Source of the DNA: an uncultured Photobacterium sp.
GTDB taxonomy: Bacteria > Pseudomonadota > Gammaproteobacteria > Enterobacterales > Vibrionaceae
Direction: 5' to 3'
DNA length: 64,000 bases
Assembly (NCBI RefSeq): GCF_947502415.1
Contig: NZ_CANMZV010000007.1
Location: 124,001-188,000 of the forward strand
Shown: positions 8,518-17,312 of the stretch, in pieces
Layout of the letters: each line of letters opens with the position of its first letter
How positions within the stretch are numbered: position 1 is the first letter of the stretch
Translations under genes and position numbers: made by a program
Notes under the pieces: generated by a model
Database searches by the model: none
What the model saw: the letters and a program-made list of their open reading frames with translations, nothing else
What the model was told of the DNA's origin: nothing

Positions 8518-9077
8518 GTTTTTTTTATCCCCAAAAAGCGAGGAATAAAAATAACAGATTGAATGAGCACATTGAATAAATGTGCGTTTTTTAAAAATTG
8601 ATAGTAAATCAATATGCTAGTTTTTTTTTATTTCGATTTATTCTTTAATTCAGTTGGTTAAGAAAACCTTAAAGTGTGATCTCTGTCTCAGAATCGAAGT
8701 TTGTTTGTTTGTTTTTTGAACAGTGGGGTTTAACTGTTGTGATTTGCTTATTATGTGAGCTGAATAGGTATTGCTTTCTTTATATGTTGTCGCTATTTGC
8801 GGTGACTTTGCTTGTTTGGCATAGATGGCGAGATAGGAAGTGGCGGTAGACTGAAGTTAAATCTGTACATCTTGCTTAGTACTTAGTTCATTTATTTCGT
8901 TTACACAACGTGACAGTAGTAACAAATATTGCGTGTTCTCAATTTTGAGGCTGTGTAAAGCAAGCGGAAATCAATGTGTTAACTATACTTCCAGACGAGT
9001 ACGCTGATCATTGGTGTCGGAGTAACACCATAAGTCGGGATCATTTTTTTTCATACAGGGAAAAAGGTATGACTTTC
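8518..9077. other. AT-rich intergenic region between divergent genes
   Basis: About 560 bp holding the divergent promoters of the Sel1 gene and the lipase-like gene. T-rich runs and a small inverted repeat (attgat, atcaat near 8600) are present. No convincing gene, RNA or operator was recognised. A GTG at 8976 in frame with the downstream gene could extend it. Confidence 0.5.
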
Positions 9078-10118
9078 ATGGCTGAAAAAGGTAACAGTAA
9101 AAGTGATTACGTTTTAGGGATGGGAGAGAAAATTGTGAAATATCTGTGGTGGACGGGCTTAAAAAAAGCGGCGTCTTCCATGGATAACAAGCTGCCTAAG
9201 CCGAAACAACTGATTGTTGAGTTTCAGAAGGGATTGGCTGAGATTAGCTCTTTGAACAAAGTGTTGGGTGAAAACCCTTTTAGGCCGTTTTATGCGGATG
9301 ATAGTGAGCTTAATTGCAAATCTTACGACAGTAAGCAAAGCTATCATGATGCTTTGCTGAGTTTCTTTATTGATCATGAAACGCCTGAGGACAAGGAAGA
9401 TCTGATAAAGCCCCTGTTACCGCCTGAGGGACACCTTTTTAGCCATAAGACTCCGAATGAAAAGTGGTTTTTCCTTAATGGCATTGGAACAAATGAAGAT
9501 ATGGCAAGAATCAATGCTCGTATGCTGAGTGACATTTTCAAACGTCCGGTGACACCATTACATAACCCGACTAACGGTTTTATTCATGATTTGGTTGAGG
9601 TGCTAAATGGCAGGGGGAATTGCCGTAAAACATCAATTGCTCAATCGGCCAAAGATCAGATTTGGAGTGAGTTGCAAGTAATTAAAGAGAAACTTAAAAC
9701 CGCAGGACCTACAGGAAGGAAGGAGTGCAAGGTTGTTGTGATAGCCCACTCTCAAGGAGGGGTTATTATGTCGAATGTTATCGGCATGCTGCTTGAGGAG
9801 CACCCGGGGGATCCTTTGCTGGATCAGTTGGAAGTCTACACTTTTGCATCGGCACACGATGAGTTCCCGTCGCCATGGGATCAAGAAAGGACTGTTTATG
9901 ATGTTCCTTTCTGCGAGCATTTTGCCAATGATAATGATTTTGTAGCCCGGCTTGGGGTGATTAATGGTGGCGGAGAGAAGACAACAGGGAATGTTTACGT
10001 TAATCATGGAGCCGGTCATTTGTTGAATTTCCATTATCTGAGGGATTTTGAAAAGGGTAAATATGGCAAAGACAGCCGGTTATTTTCGCTTTGTAACGGC
10101 AAACGTTTGTCTGATTAA
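9078..10118 (+). CDS. Lipase-like alpha/beta-hydrolase
   Basis: 346 aa from ATG 9078 (AAGG about 10 nt upstream). GTG 8976 (380 aa, weak GGAA upstream) and ATG 9069 are alternatives. The nucleophile elbow AHSQGG places Ser at residue 225. HFANDNDFVARLG offers the acid and GHLLNFHYL the catalytic His, giving a plausible Ser-Asp-His triad like DUF676/PGAP1-type esterases. There is no signal peptide or lipobox; residues 14-40 are mixed hydrophobic/basic and could associate with membrane. The gene stands alone. Its substrate is unknown; a toxin-like phospholipase role is possible but not supported by context. Confidence 0.65.
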   Translation: MAEKGNSKSDYVLGMGEKIVKYLWWTGLKKAASSMDNKLPKPKQLIVEFQKGLAEISSLNKVLGENPFRPFYADDSELNCKSYDSKQSYHDALLSFFIDHETPEDKEDLIKPLLPPEGHLFSHKTPNEKWFFLNGIGTNEDMARINARMLSDIFKRPVTPLHNPTNGFIHDLVEVLNGRGNCRKTSIAQSAKDQIWSELQVIKEKLKTAGPTGRKECKVVVIAHSQGGVIMSNVIGMLLEEHPGDPLLDQLEVYTFASAHDEFPSPWDQERTVYDVPFCEHFANDNDFVARLGVINGGGEKTTGNVYVNHGAGHLLNFHYLRDFEKGKYGKDSRLFSLCNGKRLSD

Positions 10119-10155
10119 TCTACGTATGATGGCTAATATAATTTTGTTTTTATTG

Positions 10156-10186
10156 GACAAAAAGCGCGATTATCGCGCTTTTTGTC
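10156..10186. terminator. Bidirectional terminator
   Basis: gacaaaaagcgcgat and atcgcgctttttgtc form a perfect 15-bp stem around a single central T. A-rich and T-rich flanks suit termination from both the lipase-like gene and the convergent permease operon. Confidence 0.8.
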
Positions 10187-10214
10187 ATTTGGTCTGAGGC
10201 ATTTTGTTGTTTCG

Positions 10215-11504
10215 TTAGTTTGGTTGTGACTCGGGCAGTAGCTGATTAAGTATGATGGTGACGATCGCTCCTGTTGTAATGCCGGAGTGAAACACGGGGG
10301 AGATAGTATCCGGCAGGTGTTGGACAAGGCGAGGCTCAAAGATCACGGATAACCCGGACGAAAGGCCGACACAAATTATTAAAGCATTGCGCTTGCTATC
10401 GGATGTCTTTATTAGCATTCGAATTCCGGTGTAGGCAATCATGCCAAACATTATTAAACCGACGCCGCCGATGACAGGTTTGGGGATTGTGATAGCCAGT
10501 GCGGCCAGCTTGGGAAGGGCGCTTGCTAAGATTAATAGCCCACCGGTGGTTGCAACAACGTATCGGCTGGCAACTCCTGTGATGCCGACTATACCGACAT
10601 TCTGACTGAAGGAGGCCAGCGGCATGGCCGTTAATACTGCAGCGAGTGTGCTGCCCAAACCATCAGCCAGCACTCCCCGTTTTAGATCGTTGCCGCTAAC
10701 CCTTACATGGCAATTATTGCCGAGGGCGATGAAATCGCCGGCAGCTTCGGCAATCACAACGATATACACCAGACTCATGCTGATGATGGCCTCCCAGGAA
10801 AACGAAAATCCGTATTTGAGAGGCTCTGGTTTGCCAAACCATGAGGCTTGCTTAACCGGTTCAAGTTCTACCATTCCTAATGTTAGTGCTGCCAAATAGC
10901 CACCAGCCAATCCAATAACAATGGCTGCTGCTGCCAGTATGCCGCGGCAGTAGATGGAAACTACTATAACGATAGCAAGCGAAATGATGGCCAGCGATAG
11001 CTTCGGCAAGGTGGCAAATTCCGTTCTGGTTGCAGGCGCATCACCAATCCAGTTCACCGCGACTGGCAAGATCGTCAAACCAATTAGGGTGACGATCACC
11101 CCGCTGACGATGGTGGGGAAGAGCTTGCGAACTTTGTTCATATAGAACCCCGCGACAATAACCGTCAGCGAGCCAATCAGTGAGGCTCCCATGATACTTC
11201 CGACCCCGCCGTCCAGCCCGATTGCGATAGCTACGCTTAGGAATGCAAAGCTGGAGCCCATGACTACAGGCAGGCGGATCCCTACAGGGCCAAGGCCTAG
11301 GCTCTGGATGATGGTTGCGATACCTGATGCCAGTAAGGAGGCATTGATCAGGGAGACGATGTGCGTGGGGGGGAGAGCGATGGCTGTACCGACAATCAGA
11401 GGCATGGCGACGATTCCCCCAATAGAAGCCAGTAGGTGCTGGACTGCTAGTAAGACAGTAAGGCCAAGAGGTGGACGTTCATTGAGGTGATAGAGCAGTT
11501 TCAT
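10215..11504 (-). CDS. NCS2 family xanthine/uracil permease
   Basis: 429 aa, multi-spanning (about 12-14 segments), a proton-driven nucleobase transporter of the inner membrane. The NCS2 signature is clear: SFSQNVGIVGITGVASRYVV, preceded by VVIAEAAGDFIALGNN with the substrate-contacting Glu and Asp. Its start overlaps the stop of xdhC by 4 nt (ATGA). Co-transcription with xdhABC makes xanthine or hypoxanthine the likely substrate rather than uracil. Confidence 0.88.
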   Translation of the reverse strand: MKLLYHLNERPPLGLTVLLAVQHLLASIGGIVAMPLIVGTAIALPPTHIVSLINASLLASGIATIIQSLGLGPVGIRLPVVMGSSFAFLSVAIAIGLDGGVGSIMGASLIGSLTVIVAGFYMNKVRKLFPTIVSGVIVTLIGLTILPVAVNWIGDAPATRTEFATLPKLSLAIISLAIVIVVSIYCRGILAAAAIVIGLAGGYLAALTLGMVELEPVKQASWFGKPEPLKYGFSFSWEAIISMSLVYIVVIAEAAGDFIALGNNCHVRVSGNDLKRGVLADGLGSTLAAVLTAMPLASFSQNVGIVGITGVASRYVVATTGGLLILASALPKLAALAITIPKPVIGGVGLIMFGMIAYTGIRMLIKTSDSKRNALIICVGLSSGLSVIFEPRLVQHLPDTISPVFHSGITTGAIVTIILNQLLPESQPN

Positions 11505-12301
11505 CCGGGCTCGGTTGGCTGATATTGAGGCTGGGACTGATAGCAGGCAATGAGCTGAGCCGCGATTGAGACTGCGATTTCTGCCGGATGTTTTCCTTTT
11601 ACTTCTCTGATGCCGATGGGGCAGCTCATTCGGTTTATGACAGACTGGCTGTAGCCTTGTTGACTTAGTCGGTGAATAAACCTTTTACGTTTGTTGGCAG
11701 AGCCGATCAGGCCAAAATATGTAAAATCTTCTCGTTTGATAATGGCCCGAGTGATCTCGTAATCGAGTTGGTGGTTGTGGGTCATCACCAGGTAGTAACT
11801 GTTAGCTGGCATGTGGATGACTTCTTCAGCAGGGTCGTCACTGACTAATTTTGTTGTTTTTGCCGGAAGGCGTTCGGGAAAGAGATGGTGGCGAGGGTCA
11901 ACCCAGATAATCCTGAAGGGCAGGGTTGATATAATATGCAGCAAGGCCTTGGCAACATGACCGGCTCCGAATAGGGCAAGGTGGTGCTCTTGTCGATGGA
12001 TAGGCTCGAAACTGAGTGTCGCGATGCCGCCGCAGCACTGGCCGAGACGGGCGCTGAGGTTGAATTGTTCTACTTTTAGTTGGTGTTCTCCTGTTTGCAA
12101 CATCTCGCGGGCAATCTGTATTGCTTTGTATTCCAGGTGACCGCCTCCGATTGTGGCGATAATAGAATCATGGGTCACCAGCATTTTGGTTCCGGCGTTT
12201 CTCGGTACCGAGCCCTTGTTTTCCAATACTGTGACTATCACACAGGCTTGCCCTTGTTCATCGAGTCGAGCGAGTTCGTGAATCCAGTTATCGCTAAACA
12301 T
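11501..12301 (-). CDS. xdhC: XdhC, xanthine dehydrogenase accessory protein
   Basis: 266 aa from ATG 12301, which has AAAGGAT 5 nt upstream; a GTG at 12328 lacks a usable ribosome site. XdhC proteins bind the molybdenum cofactor, promote its sulfuration and insert it into XdhB. Motifs are IGGGHLEYKAI, the Cys-rich GQCCGG, a Rossmann-like LFGAGHVAKAL, and GLIGSANKRKRF with CPIGIREVKGKHPAEIAVSIAAQL at the C terminus. It is third in the operon, 47 nt after xdhB and overlapping the permease start. Confidence 0.93.
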   Translation of the reverse strand: MFSDNWIHELARLDEQGQACVIVTVLENKGSVPRNAGTKMLVTHDSIIATIGGGHLEYKAIQIAREMLQTGEHQLKVEQFNLSARLGQCCGGIATLSFEPIHRQEHHLALFGAGHVAKALLHIISTLPFRIIWVDPRHHLFPERLPAKTTKLVSDDPAEEVIHMPANSYYLVMTHNHQLDYEITRAIIKREDFTYFGLIGSANKRKRFIHRLSQQGYSQSVINRMSCPIGIREVKGKHPAEIAVSIAAQLIACYQSQPQYQPTEPG

Positions 12302-12348
12302 ATTAGGATCCTTTGAGTCTCTGCTCACCTTATGGTTATCAATAGAGT

Positions 12349-14706
12349 TTAATTGGTTTTCTGTAGGTTTTTGATAGCCCAGAGCACACGCTCTGGTGTC
12401 GCAGGGGTATCAAGTTTTGGTATTTCACCACTTTCAGAAGTATAGGAAATAGCGTTTTTCATGGCACTTAACACCGATATTGCTAGCATGAACGGTGGCT
12501 CTCCAACAGCTTTGGAGTGGAAAATGGTTTCTTCCGGGTTGGTGTTGTGCTCAAGTAGCTGGGTTCGGAAGTCTGTTGGCATTTCGGCAATCGTCGGGAT
12601 CTTATAGCTGGCTGGGCTGTTGGTTGTTAGCCTGCCTTGCTCGTCCCAGACAAGTTCTTCTGATGTCAGCCAACCAACCCCCTGAATAAATCCTCCTTCG
12701 ATCTGGCCTTTGTCTATCGCCGGATTGAGTGAAGAGCCGACGTCATGGCATAAGTCGGCCCGCAGAAGTTTGTACTCGCCGGTCAGGGTATCGATGATGA
12801 CTTCGGAACATGCCGCGCCGAAAGCGTAGTAGTAGAACGGGTGGCCCTGTGCCGTTTTTTCGTCGTAGTGAATTTTTGGTGTGCGGTAGAAGCCGGTGCT
12901 GGAGAGGGATATTTGATGAAGATACGCCAGCTGGATAAGTTCAACAAACGGCATTGAGTGCGGGCCTATATGAACAGAACCGCTGCGGAATATGACTTGT
13001 TCTTCTGTGGCATTGAAATGTGAGCAGGCAAAGGTGATCAGTCGTTGCTTGATGGCTTTGGTGGCATTTTGCGCCGCCTTGCCGTTTAAGTCGGCGCCGG
13101 ATGAGGCTGCGGTCGCGGAGGTGTTCGGGACTTTGTCTGTTACGGTGTCAGTGATCTGGATTTGTTTGATATCGACCTGAAATTCTTCAGCTACAATCTG
13201 GGCGATTTTGGTGTTTAGCCCTTGCCCCATTTCGGTTCCACTGTGGTTTAGGTGGATACTGCCGTCGGTATAGATATGGATCAGCGCTCCTGCCTGGTTG
13301 AGGAATGATGCGGTGAAGGATATGCCGAACTTAACCGGGGTGAGCGCCAACCCTTTTTTCAGGATTGGGCTGTTTTGGTTAAAATCGTGGATAGCCTTAC
13401 GGCGGGCATGGTAGTCACTGCTGGCCTCAAGTTGCTTGGTTACTCTCTGTAGCAGGTTATGTTCCACTTCTTGGCCATAGTGGGTGATGTTACGCCCTTT
13501 GCCGCCATAGTAGTTAGTTTTGCGGACTTCGAGGGGATCTTTTCCGAGGTGGCTGGCGATTTCGTCCATGATGCTCTCGATGGTGACCATTGCCTGCGGA
13601 CCACCAAAGCCGCGGCAGGCGGTATTGGAGGCGATATTGGTTTTGCAGCAGTGGCCGGTAATACTGGCGTTACCCAGGTAGTAGGCATTGTCGCAGTGGA
13701 ACATGGCGCGATCGATAATGGCAGCAGATAGATCCGGTGAGTAGCCGCAGTTGCTGGCCAGTTTCATTTCTATGCCCCTGATGGTGCCGTTGTTATCAAA
13801 GCCGACGGTATAGCGGTTATAGAACGGATGGCGTTTGCCTGTCATCATCATATCTTCTGTGCGGTAGAGCCGTATTTTCGCCGGGCGACCGGTAAGATGG
13901 CTTATCACGGCGGCCATGCAGGCAGGCCCTGCCGCTTGTGTTTCTTTACCGCCAAATCCGCCGCCAATCCTGCGGGTATCGACAACTACATTGCGCATAG
14001 GCGTGCCAAGTACTTTGGCCACTTGTTTTTGGATATCGGTTGGGTTCTGGCTTGAGCTATAAACAATCACTCCGCCGTCTTCCGTCGGAACCGCACTGCT
14101 GGCATGGGGTTCGAGGTAGAAATGTTCCTGCCCGCCGATTTGGATCTCTCCGTTAAGGATGTGGGGGGCTTTGCTGATAGCAGCTTGCGAGTCGCCCCGC
14201 TTTTGCCAGTGACTGTCATTGACAAAGTGCTTTTTCAGTAATGCTTCTTTGATATCGAGGATTGCCGGCAGTGGCCGGTATTCGATAATGGCCTCATGTG
14301 CGGCTTGATAGGCGGTTTCTGGATCGTCAGCAGCAACAACGAGGATTGGCTGGCCGACATATTCTACTTTTCCGTCAGCCAGCAGGGGATCGCCGGGAAA
14401 AATGGTGCCGATATCAATTTCGCCGGGAATGTCTTTAGCCGTGATTACTTTTGCCACTCCTTCGAAGTCATAGCACGGGCCTGCATCTAGTTTGGTGATC
14501 TCGGCGTGGGGGTGAGGGCTTAGAAGGGCATAGAGATGGAGCTGGTTGGGATAATCAAGGCGATCATCGATATAGATGGCTTCACCGCTGGCATGTTTGG
14601 CGGCACTTTCATGGCGGATGCTGCGACCGACGCCGGTCGATAAGCTTTGTTTACTGCCGGGGGGAAGGTTGTCAGCATTAATGGGGGAATGTTTGTGACT
14701 AGCCAT
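12349..14706 (-). CDS. xdhB: Xanthine dehydrogenase, molybdopterin-binding subunit XdhB
   Basis: 785 aa, full length. It carries the Mo-cofactor active site that hydroxylates hypoxanthine to xanthine and xanthine to urate. Visible features are the N-terminal a/b hammerhead (VGRSIRHESAAKHASGEAIYIDD), QEHFYLEP, IGGGFGGKET, the substrate-binding Arg in TACRGFGGPQ, GTEMGQGLNTK, and catalytic Glu736 in KAVGEPPF. It overlaps xdhA by 8 nt. In the bacterial XdhAB type it pairs with XdhA as an (alpha-beta)2 enzyme in the cytoplasm. Confidence 0.96.
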   Translation of the reverse strand: MASHKHSPINADNLPPGSKQSLSTGVGRSIRHESAAKHASGEAIYIDDRLDYPNQLHLYALLSPHPHAEITKLDAGPCYDFEGVAKVITAKDIPGEIDIGTIFPGDPLLADGKVEYVGQPILVVAADDPETAYQAAHEAIIEYRPLPAILDIKEALLKKHFVNDSHWQKRGDSQAAISKAPHILNGEIQIGGQEHFYLEPHASSAVPTEDGGVIVYSSSQNPTDIQKQVAKVLGTPMRNVVVDTRRIGGGFGGKETQAAGPACMAAVISHLTGRPAKIRLYRTEDMMMTGKRHPFYNRYTVGFDNNGTIRGIEMKLASNCGYSPDLSAAIIDRAMFHCDNAYYLGNASITGHCCKTNIASNTACRGFGGPQAMVTIESIMDEIASHLGKDPLEVRKTNYYGGKGRNITHYGQEVEHNLLQRVTKQLEASSDYHARRKAIHDFNQNSPILKKGLALTPVKFGISFTASFLNQAGALIHIYTDGSIHLNHSGTEMGQGLNTKIAQIVAEEFQVDIKQIQITDTVTDKVPNTSATAASSGADLNGKAAQNATKAIKQRLITFACSHFNATEEQVIFRSGSVHIGPHSMPFVELIQLAYLHQISLSSTGFYRTPKIHYDEKTAQGHPFYYYAFGAACSEVIIDTLTGEYKLLRADLCHDVGSSLNPAIDKGQIEGGFIQGVGWLTSEELVWDEQGRLTTNSPASYKIPTIAEMPTDFRTQLLEHNTNPEETIFHSKAVGEPPFMLAISVLSAMKNAISYTSESGEIPKLDTPATPERVLWAIKNLQKTN

Positions 14707-16144
14707 AAGTGGTCACCCTGGTTTCAGTTTGGGGGTTCTGCTGTTCGATGAAAAAGCGATAGAGCATGTTTGCGGCAGTTTGCCGACGATAGGCGGCGCT
14801 GGCACGGAGATCGGATATTGGCACAAAATCTGAGTCCAGCGCGGCCATAGCATTGTTGATGGTTTCAAGACTCCAGCTATTTCCGACGAGGCTTTTCTCG
14901 CAATGGCGGGCACGTTTGGGTATGTCGGCCATACCGCCAAAGGCGATACGGGCAGAAGTGACCATGCCGTTTTCGATGCCGATATTGAAGCCGCCACAGA
15001 CTGTGGAAATATCGTCGCCAAGGCGTTTCGAGATTTTGTAGGCGCGGAAGAATTTGTTGTGGTTGGCTGGTTTTGGGATGCTAATTTTTACAATAAATTC
15101 AGACGGCAGTATTGCCGTTTTCTTGTAGCTAAGAAAGGTCTGCTCGATCGGGCGAGTACGGGATTCATTGCCCCTGCGCAGGGTTATATGGGCTCCGAGC
15201 GCGAGCAGCAATGGTGGAGTATCGCCGATAGGAGATGCATTGGCGATGTTGCCCCCCAGCGTCCCTTGATTACGGATTTGCAGTGAGGCAAAGCGGTCGA
15301 GCATCTCCCCGAAATCAGGATAGTACTGGCTGAGAATGTTGTAGCAATCGCTGAGCGGGACATTGGCTCCGATAATGATGTGTTCATCGGTTTCGGAGAC
15401 TTTTTTCATGTCGGTGACATGGCTGATATCGATTAACGTTTCAATCTCATTGTGAAGTTGGGTTACTTCAAGTGCGAGGTCGGTACCGCCTGCGACTATA
15501 GTCGCAGGCGGGTACATCAAGAGCAATTTCGCCAGCTCATCCGTGGATGTGGGGATAAAGGCAGAGAGATTGTCTAACTGTAGGCTACCGGGTTCGTTGC
15601 GGATGCTGTTGAGGGTATCGATGGTGGCCAGCATCTGTTCATCAAAGTGGTCTTTGAAGGGCGCTAGGGCTCCGAGTGACAGTGCGGCATCAAGAATCGG
15701 GCGATAACCGGTGCAGCGGCACAGGTTACCTGCCAGTGCTGCGATAACGTCTTGCCTGCTTGGTTGGGGGGCGTTTTTGCGAAGGGCAAACATCGACATG
15801 ATGATGCCTGGTGTGCAGAATCCGCACTGTGAGCCGTGAAAATCAACCAGTGCCTGCTGAACAGGATGGAGAGAGCCTTCTTGTTCTTTAAGCCCTTCAA
15901 CCGTGATCAATTGCTTGCCGTGGAGTGTCGAGACAAAAACCAGGCAGGCATTAACGGTACGGTATCTGAGTTGTCCGTTTGCCAGCTCGGCAAGAACAAC
16001 TGTGCAGGTGCCGCAATTACCTGAGCCGCAACCTTCCTTGCTGCCGGTTTTGTTAGCCTTGGTTCGCAGGTAATTCAGTACAGTCATATTCGGAGAGAGT
16101 TTCTCTTCTTCCCGAAGTTTATGGTTGAGTAAAAATTTAATCAA
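14699..16144 (-). CDS. xdhA: Xanthine dehydrogenase, FeS/FAD subunit XdhA
   Basis: 481 aa from TTG 16144, which has AAGGAG 5 nt upstream and gives MIKFLLNHKL, the usual N terminus of the family. An ATG 37 codons upstream (16255) would add a stretch unlike XdhA. The first 2Fe-2S cluster uses C39, C44, C47 and C67; the second uses C107, C110, C142 and C144 (QCGFC, LCRC). The FAD domain follows: IVAGGTDLALEV, then GGNIANASPIGDTPPLLLALGA. Electrons pass from the Mo site through both clusters to FAD and NAD. First gene of the operon. Confidence 0.95.
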   Translation of the reverse strand: MIKFLLNHKLREEEKLSPNMTVLNYLRTKANKTGSKEGCGSGNCGTCTVVLAELANGQLRYRTVNACLVFVSTLHGKQLITVEGLKEQEGSLHPVQQALVDFHGSQCGFCTPGIIMSMFALRKNAPQPSRQDVIAALAGNLCRCTGYRPILDAALSLGALAPFKDHFDEQMLATIDTLNSIRNEPGSLQLDNLSAFIPTSTDELAKLLLMYPPATIVAGGTDLALEVTQLHNEIETLIDISHVTDMKKVSETDEHIIIGANVPLSDCYNILSQYYPDFGEMLDRFASLQIRNQGTLGGNIANASPIGDTPPLLLALGAHITLRRGNESRTRPIEQTFLSYKKTAILPSEFIVKISIPKPANHNKFFRAYKISKRLGDDISTVCGGFNIGIENGMVTSARIAFGGMADIPKRARHCEKSLVGNSWSLETINNAMAALDSDFVPISDLRASAAYRRQTAANMLYRFFIEQQNPQTETRVTTYG

Positions 16145-16279
16145 GGGGGCTCCTTGGCCTAGGCAAAGGTAGAGCTGTTTTGGGCTAACACAATTATGGC
16201 AGCTTTGTCGGTAGTTCAAGGGCGAGAGGCTGAAGATCTTATGGGTGAGAGCCATGAGGTTTAGTACACTGTCACCAAC

Positions 16280-16305
16280 GTTTTTCAGTTCACGTGTTTT
16301 TCAGT
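16280..16305. repeat. 10-bp direct repeat in the xdhA/kinase divergent promoter region
   Basis: GTTTTTCAGT occurs at 16280-16289 and 16296-16305, a 16-bp period, with CACGTG at 16291-16296. It could be a regulator site for xdhA or the divergent kinase gene; no known operator was recognised. Confidence 0.35.
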
Positions 16306-16322
16306 AAAAGGTTAGGTAAAGA

Positions 16323-17312
16323 ATGGTCATCCCTTCAGATGTCTTGCAGAGAGTCGCGCAAGCAACTGATGCAGAAAGTATTAAAGAGACGCAATTAATC
16401 CAGTCACTTTGGGGGGGCTATGGCGAGTTGTTTCGTGCCACTTTAAATGGTGGCTGCTACGATTCCGTGATTGTTAAGCACATTAAGTTGCCGCGGCCGA
16501 AGCAACACCCACGGGGGTGGAACACGGCGCTATCCCACCAGAGAAAGCTGTACTCTTATCAGGTTGAAGTGAACTGGTATCAGCAGTTTGCTAACCAATG
16601 TTCACCACTGTGTCCGGTGCCCCGCTGCCTGTTTGTAGAAGCTCAGGATGAGGAAATCTTACTGGTATTGGAAGATCTCGGGACGCTTGGTTTTAGCGAG
16701 GTCCACAAGGTTGCGAATTCAGTACAGGTTAAAGCCTGCTTGAGCTGGCTGGCACAGTTTCATGCTCAGCACTTTGGCGTAGAACCTGAAGGTTTGTGGC
16801 AGACCGGGACATATTGGCACCTGGAGACCCGCCCCGATGAACTGGCTGCACTTAATGATGAGCCTCTTAAAGAAGCTGCCGGTCTGATCGATCATACTTT
16901 GAAGCAATGCCGGTTCCAGGCCTTGGTTCATGGTGATGCAAAGTTGGCGAACTTTTGTTTTACCCCTGATGGTAGTAAAGTCGCAGCGGTTGATTTCCAG
17001 TATGTCGGTAAAGGTTGTGGCATGAAGGACGTGATTTTGTTCATCAGCAGTTGTGTGCCATTTGAGGAGTGCCAGTTTCGAGTTCCTTTGTTGCTCGATC
17101 ATTATTTTGCTGAGCTTAAGCGGGCTCTGACTAGATTTCAGCCACAGGTTGAGCCGAGCCTGGTTGAGCAGGAATGGCGACCGCTCTATTGTGTGGCATG
17201 GGCTGACTTCCAGCGCTTCGTTAAGGGTTGGAGCCCGGATCATTGGAAAATCAATGCTTATACTGAAGGGGTGGCTCAGCAGGCGCTGACTCAATTGAAG
17301 GAGATGCAATGA
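16323..17312 (+). CDS. Aminoglycoside/choline-kinase-fold phosphotransferase
   Basis: 329 aa. It transfers phosphate from ATP to an unknown small molecule. The kinase fold is shown by a glycine-rich GGYGELFRATL near residue 31, VIVKHI (ATP Lys), the catalytic loop ALVHGDAKLANFCF (HGD...N) and the metal-binding AVDFQYVGKG (D in place of DFG). The resemblance is to the DUF1679/ecdysteroid-kinase-like and choline-kinase groups rather than to antibiotic-resistance enzymes. It is divergent from xdhA. Its stop overlaps the next gene by 4 nt, and that gene is a phosphatase. Confidence 0.75.
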   Translation: MVIPSDVLQRVAQATDAESIKETQLIQSLWGGYGELFRATLNGGCYDSVIVKHIKLPRPKQHPRGWNTALSHQRKLYSYQVEVNWYQQFANQCSPLCPVPRCLFVEAQDEEILLVLEDLGTLGFSEVHKVANSVQVKACLSWLAQFHAQHFGVEPEGLWQTGTYWHLETRPDELAALNDEPLKEAAGLIDHTLKQCRFQALVHGDAKLANFCFTPDGSKVAAVDFQYVGKGCGMKDVILFISSCVPFEECQFRVPLLLDHYFAELKRALTRFQPQVEPSLVEQEWRPLYCVAWADFQRFVKGWSPDHWKINAYTEGVAQQALTQLKEMQ

